A stretch of 64,000 bases of DNA from JAXLVB01 sp046329195. GTDB taxonomy: Bacteria > Bacteroidota > Bacteroidia > Cytophagales > Spirosomataceae. This document shows, in pieces, positions 25,382 through 34,310 of the stretch (positions are counted from its first letter, which is position 1; each line of letters begins with the position of its first letter). The DNA lies in the NCBI GenBank assembly GCA_046329195.1, contig JAXLVB010000001.1, positions 1 to 64,000 on the forward strand, given 5' to 3'. Both the position numbers and the translations under genes were made by a program. The notes beneath the pieces are model-generated. The model searched no databases and was not told where the DNA came from. It worked only from the letters and a program-made list of their open reading frames with translations.

Positions 25382-26261
25382 TTACTGGCAAGCTTAAAAC
25401 GACACTACACAAATGGACATAGAACTTGAAGAAAAATCTGATTGGACAAAAATCAGAGAGAAACTAAATCAGACTTACAAATATGACAAAACTTGGGAAG
25501 ATGCTATTACGTTATTTAACAAAAGGGTAAAACGTAAATTTTTTGACCCAATTCAAACTATCATCAATGGCAAGACATTAAAAGGTGAAGGTTTTACAAT
25601 CGTGACTGTGCAATGTGCGTTAATTGAAATGTTTGCTGCATTCAGAGTTGGAAAAATATTTAATCATAGTAAGACAAGTGCTTCCCCAAAATATGAATAT
25701 GATAAAAGCCAAAAAATGTTTGTCAGCCTTCTTCGTTCGGCTTCTGTTTTTCAAGACAACTTTTGGCAGTTAAATAATAAAAACAAAGTTGTAATTGACA
25801 AGCCATATAATCCGACAGACTTTTACAAAAATGTTCGCTGTGGACTAATGCACGAAGCAAGAACAAAAGACAACTGGCATATCACAGCAACTCCCCTGAC
25901 AAAATCCGTTAAAACAGAAAAACAATTCCTTGTTACGGAAAACGGTAAAATAAAAATTTACAGAACTGTTTTACATTACAGACTTTTAGACTATTTAAAA
26001 GAATATTCTGAAGAACTTCGTAAGGACACAAAAAAGAGCGAAGAGTTGCGTAAGTTCTTTGCCCGAAAATTAGACCACTTATTTGACTTTAATGCAGACA
26101 CAAAATATGACTGGTGGACAGAATAGAAAGCCAGCCAGTAACACGGGTTTTGCGTCAGGCGGGCCGAAGTGCAAACTTGGAGCTTTGTGCTTCTATTCAA
26201 GTTCAGTGCTGGTTGACAGTTTAGTGCTCCGAAACCCGCCCGAACGCAAAGCCCGAAACCG
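25382..26261 (+). mobile_element. Single integron-type gene cassette
   Basis: The left boundary shows GTTACTG (25381-25387). The right end is a long imperfect hairpin (26136-26267) whose outer left core is CAGTAAC (26136-26142), the exact reverse complement of that boundary. This is what is expected when a circular cassette rebuilds its own attC, since R' is formed from the terminal G plus the cassette's first bases. The cassette carries one AT-rich gene starting 31 bases inside. No integrase gene is visible, so this would be a lone cassette at a secondary site or a fragment of a longer array. Confidence 0.65.
25413..26126 (+). CDS. HEPN-like protein carried on the cassette
   Basis: 237 residues, basic and AT-rich in codon use, unlike the flanking genes. 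Mostly helical. Residues 136-150 read TDFYKNVRCGLMHEART: the Arg-x4-His (Arg142, His147) arrangement in a helix is the active-site motif of many HEPN nucleases, and 'VR-x-G-L-x-H-x-x' is common in uncharacterised HEPN families. If active it would cleave RNA, as in toxin-antitoxin or phage-defence proteins; an antitoxin partner is not seen. Without structure prediction this remains a motif-level call, and a non-enzymatic helical bundle is equally possible. Confidence 0.5.
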   Translation: MDIELEEKSDWTKIREKLNQTYKYDKTWEDAITLFNKRVKRKFFDPIQTIINGKTLKGEGFTIVTVQCALIEMFAAFRVGKIFNHSKTSASPKYEYDKSQKMFVSLLRSASVFQDNFWQLNNKNKVVIDKPYNPTDFYKNVRCGLMHEARTKDNWHITATPLTKSVKTEKQFLVTENGKIKIYRTVLHYRLLDYLKEYSEELRKDTKKSEELRKFFARKLDHLFDFNADTKYDWWTE

Positions 26262-26267
26262 TTGACA
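26136..26267 (+). repeat. attC-like recombination site
   Basis: Order: CAGTAAC core (26136), left stem CGGGTTTTGCGT (26144-26155), three-base bulge, GGCGGG (26158-26163), a loop of about 70 bases, CCCGCC (26235-26240), ACGCAAAGCCCG (26244-26255), then core GTTGACA (26261-26267). The two stems pair with one small internal loop, and AAC/GTT close the outside. This is the architecture of integron attC sites, with unpaired bases next to the cores. Confidence 0.65.
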
Positions 26268-26386
26268 ATGAGCACATTATAAAAAAGAAAAATAACAAAC
26301 TCAAGCGCCTAAGCAGATAGAACTATCAAGCCGCTTAGCGTTTTGTGGTTGATAAGCTTGTCAGGCCAGCCGTTTGAAAACACACC

Positions 26387-27487
26387 TTACTGAATGGGGT
26401 ATGCCACTCGCTTGTAATACCGACGGAAAAGGTAAAAACTCAACAGCAGCATCCCCAGCGCAAGCCCCGCAATGGGCAGGCGGAACATAATCAAGAAGAA
26501 AAAGCCGATGAGTGCCCAAAACACCACCTGCATGGAGTCTTCTAGGCTGCGGGGTTTGTAGTACAAGTAATGATGGTTGAGTAGCGTTAGCCCCAAGCCA
26601 AAAGCGATGGCTTGAAGAGCGTATCCATAGCTCACCTCGCTGGGTAAGTTTCGCAGTAGTACTGCTATCTCCGGAATCCACAACAGGCTGTAAACCAAAG
26701 CATAACGACCAAATCGTTGGAGTGTTGTAAGCGGTAAGTTTCGATAAAGTAGCAAGTAATGTTGCTCAAACTGATGAAACTGAAAAGCAATAGACACGTG
26801 GGCAAGCCCCGCCAACAACAGCCCCAGCGACAGAAGGCGCTCGTCGTAGTCGTCGGTGGGGTATAGCCAGCAAACGCCCAGCAACATCAATAGGGTAAAG
26901 GCTTTGGTCAAAAACGTAAGCATTCGTTGCTGCTGAAGCAAATACTGCACAAAAAACAACGCATAGGGTTTGGTAAACCGCAGGTTGAAAAAATAGCTGG
27001 CCCTCACCACATTTTGATAGGCATTAGGCTGCCGAAGCGTGCGGAGATACATGAAAAGGGGTAGGGTAATGAGCAATCCAACAAACAAGAGTATCAGACC
27101 GATTGCCCCCCAGGTGCGCTGGATAATCCCTTGCGAAATCACAAACAAACCATACACCAACACGGGCGCCAACAAACTCACTTGCACGGCCATCAGGCTG
27201 ACCAGTTGCGTAGATACAGGCAGCAGCCGAAGCAGGTACAAAAACTCATGTTGTGGTTCTTTGAGGGTCTTTAGTACGTACTGAATCACTTTGAACGTAT
27301 AAAGCAGCCAGACACTAAAGTACAGCATTGCTAGCAAGGACCATGAATGCACCGCATACGTGGCCAAAGCAATATGCTCAGCCGACCGCATGAATGAGCC
27401 CGCTATCCCTAACACAATTAAAAAAAAGCCTACGTTTTGCTGATAATAAGGCTTGACCAGTACTTTGGTTAAAAAACTGATTATCAT
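26387..27487 (-). CDS. ABC transporter membrane subunit
   Basis: 366 residues with about ten hydrophobic segments and short loops, no signal peptide and no recognisable catalytic motif. The ATG overlaps the stop of the ATP-binding gene by 4 bases (ATGA-type coupling), which fixes it as the permease partner. The overall plan is that of ABC-2-like exporters of unknown substrate in Bacteroidota, which carry no extracellular binding protein. It could export a lipid, peptide or polysaccharide precursor. Confidence 0.8.
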   Translation of the reverse strand: MIISFLTKVLVKPYYQQNVGFFLIVLGIAGSFMRSAEHIALATYAVHSWSLLAMLYFSVWLLYTFKVIQYVLKTLKEPQHEFLYLLRLLPVSTQLVSLMAVQVSLLAPVLVYGLFVISQGIIQRTWGAIGLILLFVGLLITLPLFMYLRTLRQPNAYQNVVRASYFFNLRFTKPYALFFVQYLLQQQRMLTFLTKAFTLLMLLGVCWLYPTDDYDERLLSLGLLLAGLAHVSIAFQFHQFEQHYLLLYRNLPLTTLQRFGRYALVYSLLWIPEIAVLLRNLPSEVSYGYALQAIAFGLGLTLLNHHYLYYKPRSLEDSMQVVFWALIGFFFLIMFRLPIAGLALGMLLLSFYLFRRYYKRVAYPIQ

Positions 27488-28128
27488 ACCGATACAAGCT
27501 TTGTGATGGTTTTGTCCTGCACCAAATACCGCTCCGATACGGTTACTTCGGCCAACTGAAAATCTTGATGCGACGACATCAAAAACGTCACGCCTTGCTG
27601 ATGATACCGATTCACCAACTCGTACATGCGTTCTTGGGCCCGCTTGTCAATTGTAATGAGGGGTTCGTCTAACAAAATGACTTTCGGGTTACCCAAAAAA
27701 GCCAGCACTAACGATGTTTTTTTGAGCATTCCGCTCGAATACGTTCCTACTGGGTTCCGATAAAACTCCCTAATTTCTAAGGCATCTATCAGTTCTTCTA
27801 TCTGTTGGGTAGAGGCTTGTTTGGCCTTCCCGACAAACTGAATCAAGTCATGCGCCGTCAAGAAGTCGGGATAGAGGGGCTCGGCCTCGCCGTAGTTGAT
27901 ACGCAGGCGATAGGCCACGGGTTGAGTGTTGATTTCGTATGTATCGTCCAGCAAAATGCTGCCTTCAAACGGCAACATACCTGCCAGCGAGCGAAAGAAC
28001 GTGGTTTTTCCAGACCCATTACTACCCTGAATCCAGTGGATACCCGCTGGAATTTCGAGCGAGGGAATCTGCAAAATCAGGTGTCCGTGGTAAGCCTTTT
28101 GAAAGTTTTGGATTGATAAAGCACTCAT
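27484..28128 (-). CDS. ABC transporter ATP-binding subunit
   Basis: 214 residues, the normal length for one nucleotide-binding domain. Walker A GSNGSGKTT at about 35-43, ABC signature TYSSGMLKK near 130 (a variant of LSGGQ), Walker B VILLDEP near 152, and switch His in SSHQDFQL near 187. The short signature with Tyr-Ser-Ser-Gly-Met is typical of export-type ABC-2 ATPases. Translationally coupled to the downstream permease gene. Confidence 0.93.
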   Translation of the reverse strand: MSALSIQNFQKAYHGHLILQIPSLEIPAGIHWIQGSNGSGKTTFFRSLAGMLPFEGSILLDDTYEINTQPVAYRLRINYGEAEPLYPDFLTAHDLIQFVGKAKQASTQQIEELIDALEIREFYRNPVGTYSSGMLKKTSLVLAFLGNPKVILLDEPLITIDKRAQERMYELVNRYHQQGVTFLMSSHQDFQLAEVTVSERYLVQDKTITKLVSV

Positions 28129-28239
28129 AAGGAGCGTATTCAGTAGTGAGAAGCGAGTAGGACGATTTCGTTTTTCTACCTTGCTACGAACAAAAATAAC
28201 GACTCCGACTCCGAAACCTTTTACCGTTCATCACAAAAC

Positions 28240-28282
28240 GCCACAAAGCCCTGACTGCACGAGGCAGTCAGGGCTTTGTGGC
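28240..28282 (-). terminator. Terminator of the haloperoxidase-like gene
   Basis: A perfect 19-bp stem (28240-28258 / 28264-28282) with a 5-base loop; on the minus strand it is followed by GTTTTG. It lies 64 bases past the stop at 28346. Confidence 0.85.
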
Positions 28283-28345
28283 TATGTTAGCGACAGGCTA
28301 TTTTTAAAGTAACTGGCTACTAATTAGTAGGTTACTCAAAACACC

Positions 28346-29677
28346 TTACTTCTCCATTTTAATTTTTTTCAATACCCATTCTCCTACACGCTTGCCTTGG
28401 GTAGCGCCTTCGTTGATGGCAGGCATATAGTGGATACCGCCATACATGCGGCTGATAGAAGCCTCGGCAGCAGCCTCTTTGAACGATTTGTAACTCCGTA
28501 CTGGGATTCCAAAACGCACTTCGGTGGAGTCGGCATAGGCAAAATTATCACCAAAAAGCGAGGTCAGTACCACTGCCGACGAGTTAGAGGCTACGCTGTG
28601 ACCACTGGTGTATTCGGGGAAGGGCGGCGTTTGAAGCAAGGGCTGCCATTTGTCGTCAATGTAGTTGTTGATGTATGTTTCTGGTCGCACCAAAATGCTT
28701 CGGTATTTTTCGTCCCAGCAACTGATAAAGGCATCGAACAGGGTCATTGACAGTAGGGTATAAACCTGCGAGGTTCGCATCATATCGGCTTTACTTTGGC
28801 GAGATACCAGCCCTGCAATGCTCATCCAGTGGCCGCCTGGCGAAATCTTCTTAGTAGCAAACATAGCATGGCCTTGTACGTTCATTTTGAAGGGGTTACA
28901 GTCCCAGAAGTTCGCTATTTCCTTTTGTTGTTCTGTCAACTTAACGCCTGTCTCATACACTACCATAGCGTCTTTGTAGAAAGCACTGCCTTTGGCTTCA
29001 CTAAATTTGGTAGGTGGTGCTGGCTTAAACTGCGACGAAGAATCGAGGGTCATGGGGCGGATTTTAGTCCAAAGTGGCTCCACGGCGTCCATGTAAGCAG
29101 GCGGGGTAGGCACCCACGTGCCGGGCGCATTGGTTACGGTGTGCCGAAAGCCCCGAGTCTGCGGATAATTATCCTTTTTGGCATAAGCCATCACTGCCGC
29201 AGCTACGGCTTCACCATACTTCATAGAGCGTTCATATACTTCGCTCGACATGCCCATTTCTTCGTACGATTTGTAGAGACCTTTCTCAAACTCGTCGTAC
29301 ATCTGTACCGAAAACGTAAGCGTGCGGGCTACTCCCATAAAAGCTCGCAAACTGGCTAATTCAAAGCAGTATTCTTTGCCTTGCTCTGGCTTGGGGGGCG
29401 CCTCAAATTTGTTGAGTTGACCTGCCAACGACTGGTATTTTGGATAGCCATTGACCAAGGCTTCGTAGGCTGCTACGTTACAATAAGCGTAAATCCGAGA
29501 GGCGACTGGTGGCGAGAAAATATCGTGCACAATCACCTCGGTTAGTTTTTCTTCGGCACTGTGTAGGTATTTGGGGTCGGTAGCTTGGGCTTTATACTCA
29601 TCTGACGACTTGGGGGCGCACCCGAGTAATCCTCCTACCAAAAGCATGGAAACGGTAAGTTGAACGTATTTCTTCAT
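28346..29677 (-). CDS. Vanadium-dependent haloperoxidase/PAP2-family lipoprotein
   Basis: 443 residues. Start at ATG 29677 gives a lipoprotein signal MKKYVQLTVSMLLVGGLLGC with the lipidated Cys at 20; the longer reading frame upstream shows no signal. The C-terminal part has the PAP2/vanadate-binding motif FPEYTSGHSVASNSSAV and, later, SRMYGGIHYMPAINEGATQG, matching 'S-R-x-x-x-G-x-H-x-x-x-D' except that Asn-Glu-Gly follows. Relatives are vanadium chloro- or bromoperoxidases and acid phosphatases, and many Bacteroidota members are of unknown activity. Position is likely the inner face of the outer membrane. Stands alone. Confidence 0.85.
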   Translation of the reverse strand: MKKYVQLTVSMLLVGGLLGCAPKSSDEYKAQATDPKYLHSAEEKLTEVIVHDIFSPPVASRIYAYCNVAAYEALVNGYPKYQSLAGQLNKFEAPPKPEQGKEYCFELASLRAFMGVARTLTFSVQMYDEFEKGLYKSYEEMGMSSEVYERSMKYGEAVAAAVMAYAKKDNYPQTRGFRHTVTNAPGTWVPTPPAYMDAVEPLWTKIRPMTLDSSSQFKPAPPTKFSEAKGSAFYKDAMVVYETGVKLTEQQKEIANFWDCNPFKMNVQGHAMFATKKISPGGHWMSIAGLVSRQSKADMMRTSQVYTLLSMTLFDAFISCWDEKYRSILVRPETYINNYIDDKWQPLLQTPPFPEYTSGHSVASNSSAVVLTSLFGDNFAYADSTEVRFGIPVRSYKSFKEAAAEASISRMYGGIHYMPAINEGATQGKRVGEWVLKKIKMEK

Positions 29678-29918
29678 AACAGGCTTATAAGCTGCAAAAT
29701 CGTTAGCGGTCAATAGGTCAAAACGCTTATAGGTGAGTAATTGTTGATTAAAATATTCCTTCGGCATTGCGTAGATTTCAGTACTAAGCTTCTTATTAAC
29801 AGGAGTTTAAAAACAATCAATCTTCTGCAAGCAATCACGAAAGCGTATCTACAACAGCCCAAAGTTAAACAATTTCCGTAAAGGTCTTGGAAAATTCCAA
29901 TGCTTACAATGACAAAAA

Positions 29919-30659
29919 TCAACTGACAGCTGGGGTATCAAGCTCAGAAGCAGCCTCTTGGTCAAGCATAACTAAGCCATGAACCAGTTGCTGAAACAAG
30001 CTCGCAGGTACTTGTGTGGTCACCTCGCCGTGCAAAGCCGTTCGTAGAATGGCTGCCTTTTTGGTGCCATTGGCTATCAAAATCAGCAGTTTGGCCTCTT
30101 GTACGTAGCGCAGCCCTACGGTGAGGCCGTATTGCAGGGGAGTGCTTTCTTTGAAATACTTCTGCCCAACGGTAATGGTACTTTCGTGCAACTCACTCAC
30201 ATGGCTATACAAATCCCAAGAACGGCCGGGCTCGTTCATGGCGATGTGTCCGTTGAGACCCACGCCTACTAAAATCACGTCTAATCCACCCAATTCGGCT
30301 ACTTTTTGGTCTATCCGCTCACATTCGGCTTGGGGTGTTGTAGTTAAGCCATCAAAAAAGTAAATCTGGTTTGCTGGAATTTGGAGTGGCTTAAACAACG
30401 ATTCGTTGACCATGTACCAACAACTTCCGGTGTTATCGGGTGCTATACCCAGCCATTCGTCCAATCCAATAAAGATACATTGACTAAAATCGGCCTCGCC
30501 TCGTTGGGCCATACCAACCATCTGTTTGAACACGCCTTCGGGCGAATTACCTGAGGCCAAACACAAGACAGCATTGGGTTTTTGATGCACCACTTCGGCA
30601 ATACAACGGGCGGTGGCTTCTGAAAGCGATTCGTAGTTTGGATAGACTTGAACGACCAT
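29919..30659 (-). CDS. nagB: Glucosamine/galactosamine-6-phosphate deaminase-isomerase (NagB family)
   Basis: Converts GlcN6P (or GalN6P) to the ketose 6-phosphate and ammonia in amino-sugar breakdown. 246 residues with the NagB landmarks: LASGNSPEGVFKQM (phosphate loop), FIGLDEWLG (the first catalytic Asp), and VGVGLNGHIAMNEPG (His and Glu of the active site). Start chosen at ATG 30659 (MVVQVYPNYESL), because this gives the family N-terminus; over 100 residues of upstream open frame are unlike any NagB and overlap the divergent subtilase promoter. Galactosamine-6-phosphate isomerase (AgaI-type) is an equally good reading. No other amino-sugar genes adjacent. Confidence 0.88.
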   Translation of the reverse strand: MVVQVYPNYESLSEATARCIAEVVHQKPNAVLCLASGNSPEGVFKQMVGMAQRGEADFSQCIFIGLDEWLGIAPDNTGSCWYMVNESLFKPLQIPANQIYFFDGLTTTPQAECERIDQKVAELGGLDVILVGVGLNGHIAMNEPGRSWDLYSHVSELHESTITVGQKYFKESTPLQYGLTVGLRYVQEAKLLILIANGTKKAAILRTALHGEVTTQVPASLFQQLVHGLVMLDQEAASELDTPAVS

Positions 30660-30765
30660 TTGATAAATTTTGGCAATTTTTTGAAAAATTAATGGACTTT
30701 TTAGTGGTAATTCACGATATTTCAGGACTTTAATGTACCCATCCCCATCTCTTAACCCCTTCATC

Positions 30766-32322
30766 ATGAAAAAAATTACCCGCTTTGTCTTGTTGATGCT
30801 TGTAGCGGCAGCTTGCCAGCAGCAAGACGAAATTGTCTCAAATGTAACCAATCCCTCGAATGATTTGGTACCAACTGACCAAATTGATACGTTTGTACTG
30901 AATACTATTAAGCAAACGCAGCAGCCCTTTGAGTGGAAATCGGCCCCAGACAATATGGTTTGGAGTGCTTTGGTACAGTCTGAAAAAGTACTTTCGGTAG
31001 GGTATCGAAACGATGCCTCCAACAAAACCGTTGAGGAAAATCTTCATACCATCAACATCAACGACGCCGACTGGACGACGGCTCGTAACCAACTGCTCAC
31101 GCTGATTTTTGAGGAAGAACGCAAAACCAACGCCGACCTCAAAAAACCAGAAGATTTGATTGTGTATCAAGAAGAAATCCTGCCTGTGCTGGATGTACAC
31201 GTAGAAAACTTTAGCACCATTCAGAAGCTCCGCCAGCACGGCTTAGTACGCTATGCCGAGCCCATGGGTTACAAACTTCAAATCCAAAACCGTGCTACTC
31301 GGGTAGCTGGTAGCAGTGGCTGTGGCTCTAACAATGCCGAGCCAGGCTTAGTGAATGGTACGCACTACACCGTAGATTCTCCAAGCCCACGCAATGGTAA
31401 AATCTCATGGAATTACTCCTATCACAGCGTCCAAAGCGCCTGGGGTTCGGGTTATAGTGGGCAAGGTGTTAAAGTGGCCATTATTGACACAGGCAGCAGC
31501 GACACGCAAGAAAACATCGTATCAGCCTTTAATCAAGGGGCTTCGTCGGGCCGGACGGTGGAGCGCCGTGTTACCTTGCCTCGCTCTACGTTCTTGGGGA
31601 TTCCGACAGGCCCTGTTGAAACACCTAACGACGGCTGTGGTCATGGCACTTCGATGGCAGGTGCTTGTGCAGCCCCTCGGGGTATCGACGGCAACACCGT
31701 GGGTATTGCCTACAGCTGTAATTTGGTAGTTACTCGTGCCGCCGAAGATGTGTTTCTTGACGCCAGCCGTGAGCAAAAAGGAGTAGCGGATGCATTTACG
31801 TGGGCGGGTGGACAATCGTCTGTCAAAATCATCAGTATGTCTATGGGAAATATCTTCAGTAGCAGTCAAATTTCAGACGCTGTCAAGTATGCTTACAACC
31901 AAGGCAAGATGATTTTCTGCGCCGCAGGTACGTCGTTTGACTGGACGGCTGGCTTTGTGGGTGTGATTTTCCCTGCCAGCATGGCCGAGGCTATTGCCGT
32001 AACAGGTGTGAAAGACAACCTCAACACCCGTTGCGACGCTTGCCACCAAGGTAGCGACGTGGAGTTTGTGACCGTGATGGAAAAATCGGACGGACAGCAC
32101 CCGCTTTCGTTGGCGATGAGTGGCGATGCGCCTTCTACCGTGGGTGGCTCGTCGGTGGCTACAGCTTCGATGGCTGGTATGGCCGCTATCGTTTGGAGCA
32201 AATACCCAACTGCTAACCGCACTACCATTTACAACCGCCTCAAAAATGCCTCAAGCAATGCGTCGAGTCGCAATGCTAACTTTGGTTGGGGTCGGGTGAA
32301 TGTGGCCACTGCTTTGTTGTAA
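30766..32322 (+). CDS. Subtilisin-like S8 serine protease, lipoprotein
   Basis: 518 residues. Start at ATG 30766 gives the lipoprotein signal MKKITRFVLLMLVAAACQQQ with Cys 17. A pro-region of about 190 residues follows, then the S8 domain: Asp241 (VAIIDTGSS), His293 (GCGHGTSMAG) and Ser463 (VGGSSVATASMAG). Several Cys pairs (SSGCGSN, NTRCDACHQG) suggest disulfides. All catalytic residues are present; 'GSSVA' replaces the usual GTSMA. The enzyme should sit in the outer membrane or periplasm and degrade proteins or process other secreted proteins. It is followed by a terminator. Confidence 0.93.
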   Translation: MKKITRFVLLMLVAAACQQQDEIVSNVTNPSNDLVPTDQIDTFVLNTIKQTQQPFEWKSAPDNMVWSALVQSEKVLSVGYRNDASNKTVEENLHTININDADWTTARNQLLTLIFEEERKTNADLKKPEDLIVYQEEILPVLDVHVENFSTIQKLRQHGLVRYAEPMGYKLQIQNRATRVAGSSGCGSNNAEPGLVNGTHYTVDSPSPRNGKISWNYSYHSVQSAWGSGYSGQGVKVAIIDTGSSDTQENIVSAFNQGASSGRTVERRVTLPRSTFLGIPTGPVETPNDGCGHGTSMAGACAAPRGIDGNTVGIAYSCNLVVTRAAEDVFLDASREQKGVADAFTWAGGQSSVKIISMSMGNIFSSSQISDAVKYAYNQGKMIFCAAGTSFDWTAGFVGVIFPASMAEAIAVTGVKDNLNTRCDACHQGSDVEFVTVMEKSDGQHPLSLAMSGDAPSTVGGSSVATASMAGMAAIVWSKYPTANRTTIYNRLKNASSNASSRNANFGWGRVNVATALL

Positions 32323-32341
32323 TCTGATTATGTTTTTAGCT

Positions 32342-32368
32342 AACACCCCCATTGTCAATGGGGGTGTT
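32342..32368 (+). terminator. Terminator after the subtilase gene
   Basis: AACACCCCCATTG and its complement CAATGGGGGTGTT meet around a single T, followed by TTATTTTT. The real loop must open a few pairs. Confidence 0.8.
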
Positions 32369-32419
32369 TTATTTTTAGCAAGCGACGCCCCCAGACCTCA
32401 AAGACTTCACAACTTTTGT

Positions 32420-34237
32420 ATGCCTCGTTTCATCTATTGTAGCCTATGGTTTTGTTTGAGCTTTTTCAAGGCCCAAAGTCAGGCTATGATAGAGTTGTCG
32501 CCTCGGCAAACTCAATATGAGTTGATTCAACAAGCCGAAGTAGTTGATGACACGAATCGTACCATTTCGTTGCAAAAACTCCTCAACTCGAATCTTTTTC
32601 GCCCTTTTCAGAAAGCCTCGTTTAATTTTGGTTATACTACCCATCGGTATTGGATTCGATTTCGATTTTGGAAAAAAGCCCCTCAGCAACAATGGATTTT
32701 GGCTGTACGAGGCACCTTAATTGACCAAATTGATTTGTATTTGATTCCTCAACACGGAAAGCCGATTCATAAAGTTTCGGGTGACAATCTCCCATTCAGC
32801 CAGCGAGAAATTGCTTGTCCTACCTTTGCGTTTTACTTAGATACCCCCTCCGAACCGACAGAGGCATATTTGGCCGTCACCAGCGACGACCCCATCCAGT
32901 TTATGCTTTCTATTCAAGAAGCCAATTATTTTCATCAAAACGTAGAAAATGAAACTCGTGTTTGGTTTTTTTATTTTGGGATGCTCTTCATGATTGGTTT
33001 TTACAATTTGTTGCTTTTTGTGTCTATTCGAGATCTCAGTATTCTGTTTTATGTTTTATACATTCTGTGTTTTTTGGTGATCAACGCCACTATGCTGGGC
33101 TATGGTACCATGTTGGTTTGGGGCGAAAGTGCTTGGTTTACCAAACGAGCCTCTTTTGTCGGTGTTGGTTTTACGAATGTATTTTTTAACCTTTTTGCCT
33201 ACTATTTTTTAAACATTCGACAGCTTTATCCCAAGATCGTGTGGATGTTTCAACTATGTATAGTCTTTGGCGCTTTTATTGTGCTAATAGGTCTTACGTA
33301 TCCATCGGTGGCTTTACATCGTTTCATGGCAGCTTTTATTATTCCGAATACCCTCTTTGTATTTTTGATGAGCTTTTGGGTATGGAAACAAGGCTATCGG
33401 CCCGCTCGGTATTACTTAATTGGATGGTCAACCTTGCTGCTGGCTATTATCATTTTCATGCTCAAAACCGCCAATTTGATTCCGCTCAACTACCTCACGT
33501 TCTTAAGCCTTCCTGTCAGTGGTGTATTAGAGGCCACTTTGCTTTCGCTGGGAATTGGCGACCGAATCAAAACAGCCCAAAAAGAGAAAGCCAATGCACA
33601 GCAGAAATTACTCTTACAACAAATTGACAATGAGCGCATTAGAATCAATATTGCCCGTGATCTCCATGATGACTTAGGTTCTACAGTGAGCAGTATCGCT
33701 ATTTTAAGTCAGTTTGCTGAAAGTCAATTGAAGCAAAATCCTACCCAAATTCCGGAGTTACTAAATCGCCTGAGTCAGAATGCACAGAAAATGCAAGAAA
33801 CCATGCAGGATATTGTGTGGACCAATCAACCCGAACACGATACACTTAGCGATTTATCGGCTCGAATGCGGCGCTTTGGAGGTGAGTTGCTCGAATCGAA
33901 GGGCATCCTTTTTTCGCTCGATATTGCCGATTCGCTACTTGATTCTAAACTACCACCCCACACCCAGTACGACTTTTTTATGATTTTTAAAGAGGCCGTC
34001 AACAATGCTGCTAAATATTCGTGTGCTGGTCATGTAAATGCTTCGATTTGGCTGGATAATCAAACCATTCGGCTACGTATTAACGACGACGGTATTGGCT
34101 TTGACCTTAACGCCCACTCCGATGGCAACGGGCTTCGGAACATGACCAAGCGAGCGGAACAAATTGGCGGAACCTTGCACATCAATACTCAACCTGATAC
34201 GGGCACCCAAATTCTATTAGCAATACCCATCCCCTAA
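32420..34237 (+). CDS. 7TMR-DISM sensor histidine kinase (NarL-type)
   Basis: 605 residues. Start 32420 is chosen because the preceding terminator excludes earlier codons. Order: signal peptide, extracellular 7TMR-DISMED2-like beta domain (about 30-170), seven membrane helices (about 180-390), short coiled coil, HisKA_3 dimer domain with the phospho-His at about 416 (IARDLHDDLGSTVSSIA), and a HATPase domain (NNAAKYS near 530, DDGIGFDL, GNGLRNMTKRAEQIGG). The carbohydrate-like N-domain suggests it senses a soluble ligand outside the inner membrane. The response-regulator gene starts 73 bases after its stop and is surely its partner. Confidence 0.93.
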   Translation: MPRFIYCSLWFCLSFFKAQSQAMIELSPRQTQYELIQQAEVVDDTNRTISLQKLLNSNLFRPFQKASFNFGYTTHRYWIRFRFWKKAPQQQWILAVRGTLIDQIDLYLIPQHGKPIHKVSGDNLPFSQREIACPTFAFYLDTPSEPTEAYLAVTSDDPIQFMLSIQEANYFHQNVENETRVWFFYFGMLFMIGFYNLLLFVSIRDLSILFYVLYILCFLVINATMLGYGTMLVWGESAWFTKRASFVGVGFTNVFFNLFAYYFLNIRQLYPKIVWMFQLCIVFGAFIVLIGLTYPSVALHRFMAAFIIPNTLFVFLMSFWVWKQGYRPARYYLIGWSTLLLAIIIFMLKTANLIPLNYLTFLSLPVSGVLEATLLSLGIGDRIKTAQKEKANAQQKLLLQQIDNERIRINIARDLHDDLGSTVSSIAILSQFAESQLKQNPTQIPELLNRLSQNAQKMQETMQDIVWTNQPEHDTLSDLSARMRRFGGELLESKGILFSLDIADSLLDSKLPPHTQYDFFMIFKEAVNNAAKYSCAGHVNASIWLDNQTIRLRINDDGIGFDLNAHSDGNGLRNMTKRAEQIGGTLHINTQPDTGTQILLAIPIP

Positions 34238-34310
34238 GTATGGGATGGTTTAGTATTTGTGAATCTTCTACTTTTGTTCAAGATGTAGTACGACCAACTT
34301 CTTTCTGCCC

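Noticed and set aside
25991..26275. 94-codon minus-strand frame over the attC-like hairpin
   Set aside because: Antisense to the HEPN-like gene and produced by the palindrome.
30660..31025. N-terminal extension of NagB by over 100 residues
   Set aside because: Not NagB-like and antisense to the subtilase gene; ATG 30659 gives a full-length enzyme.
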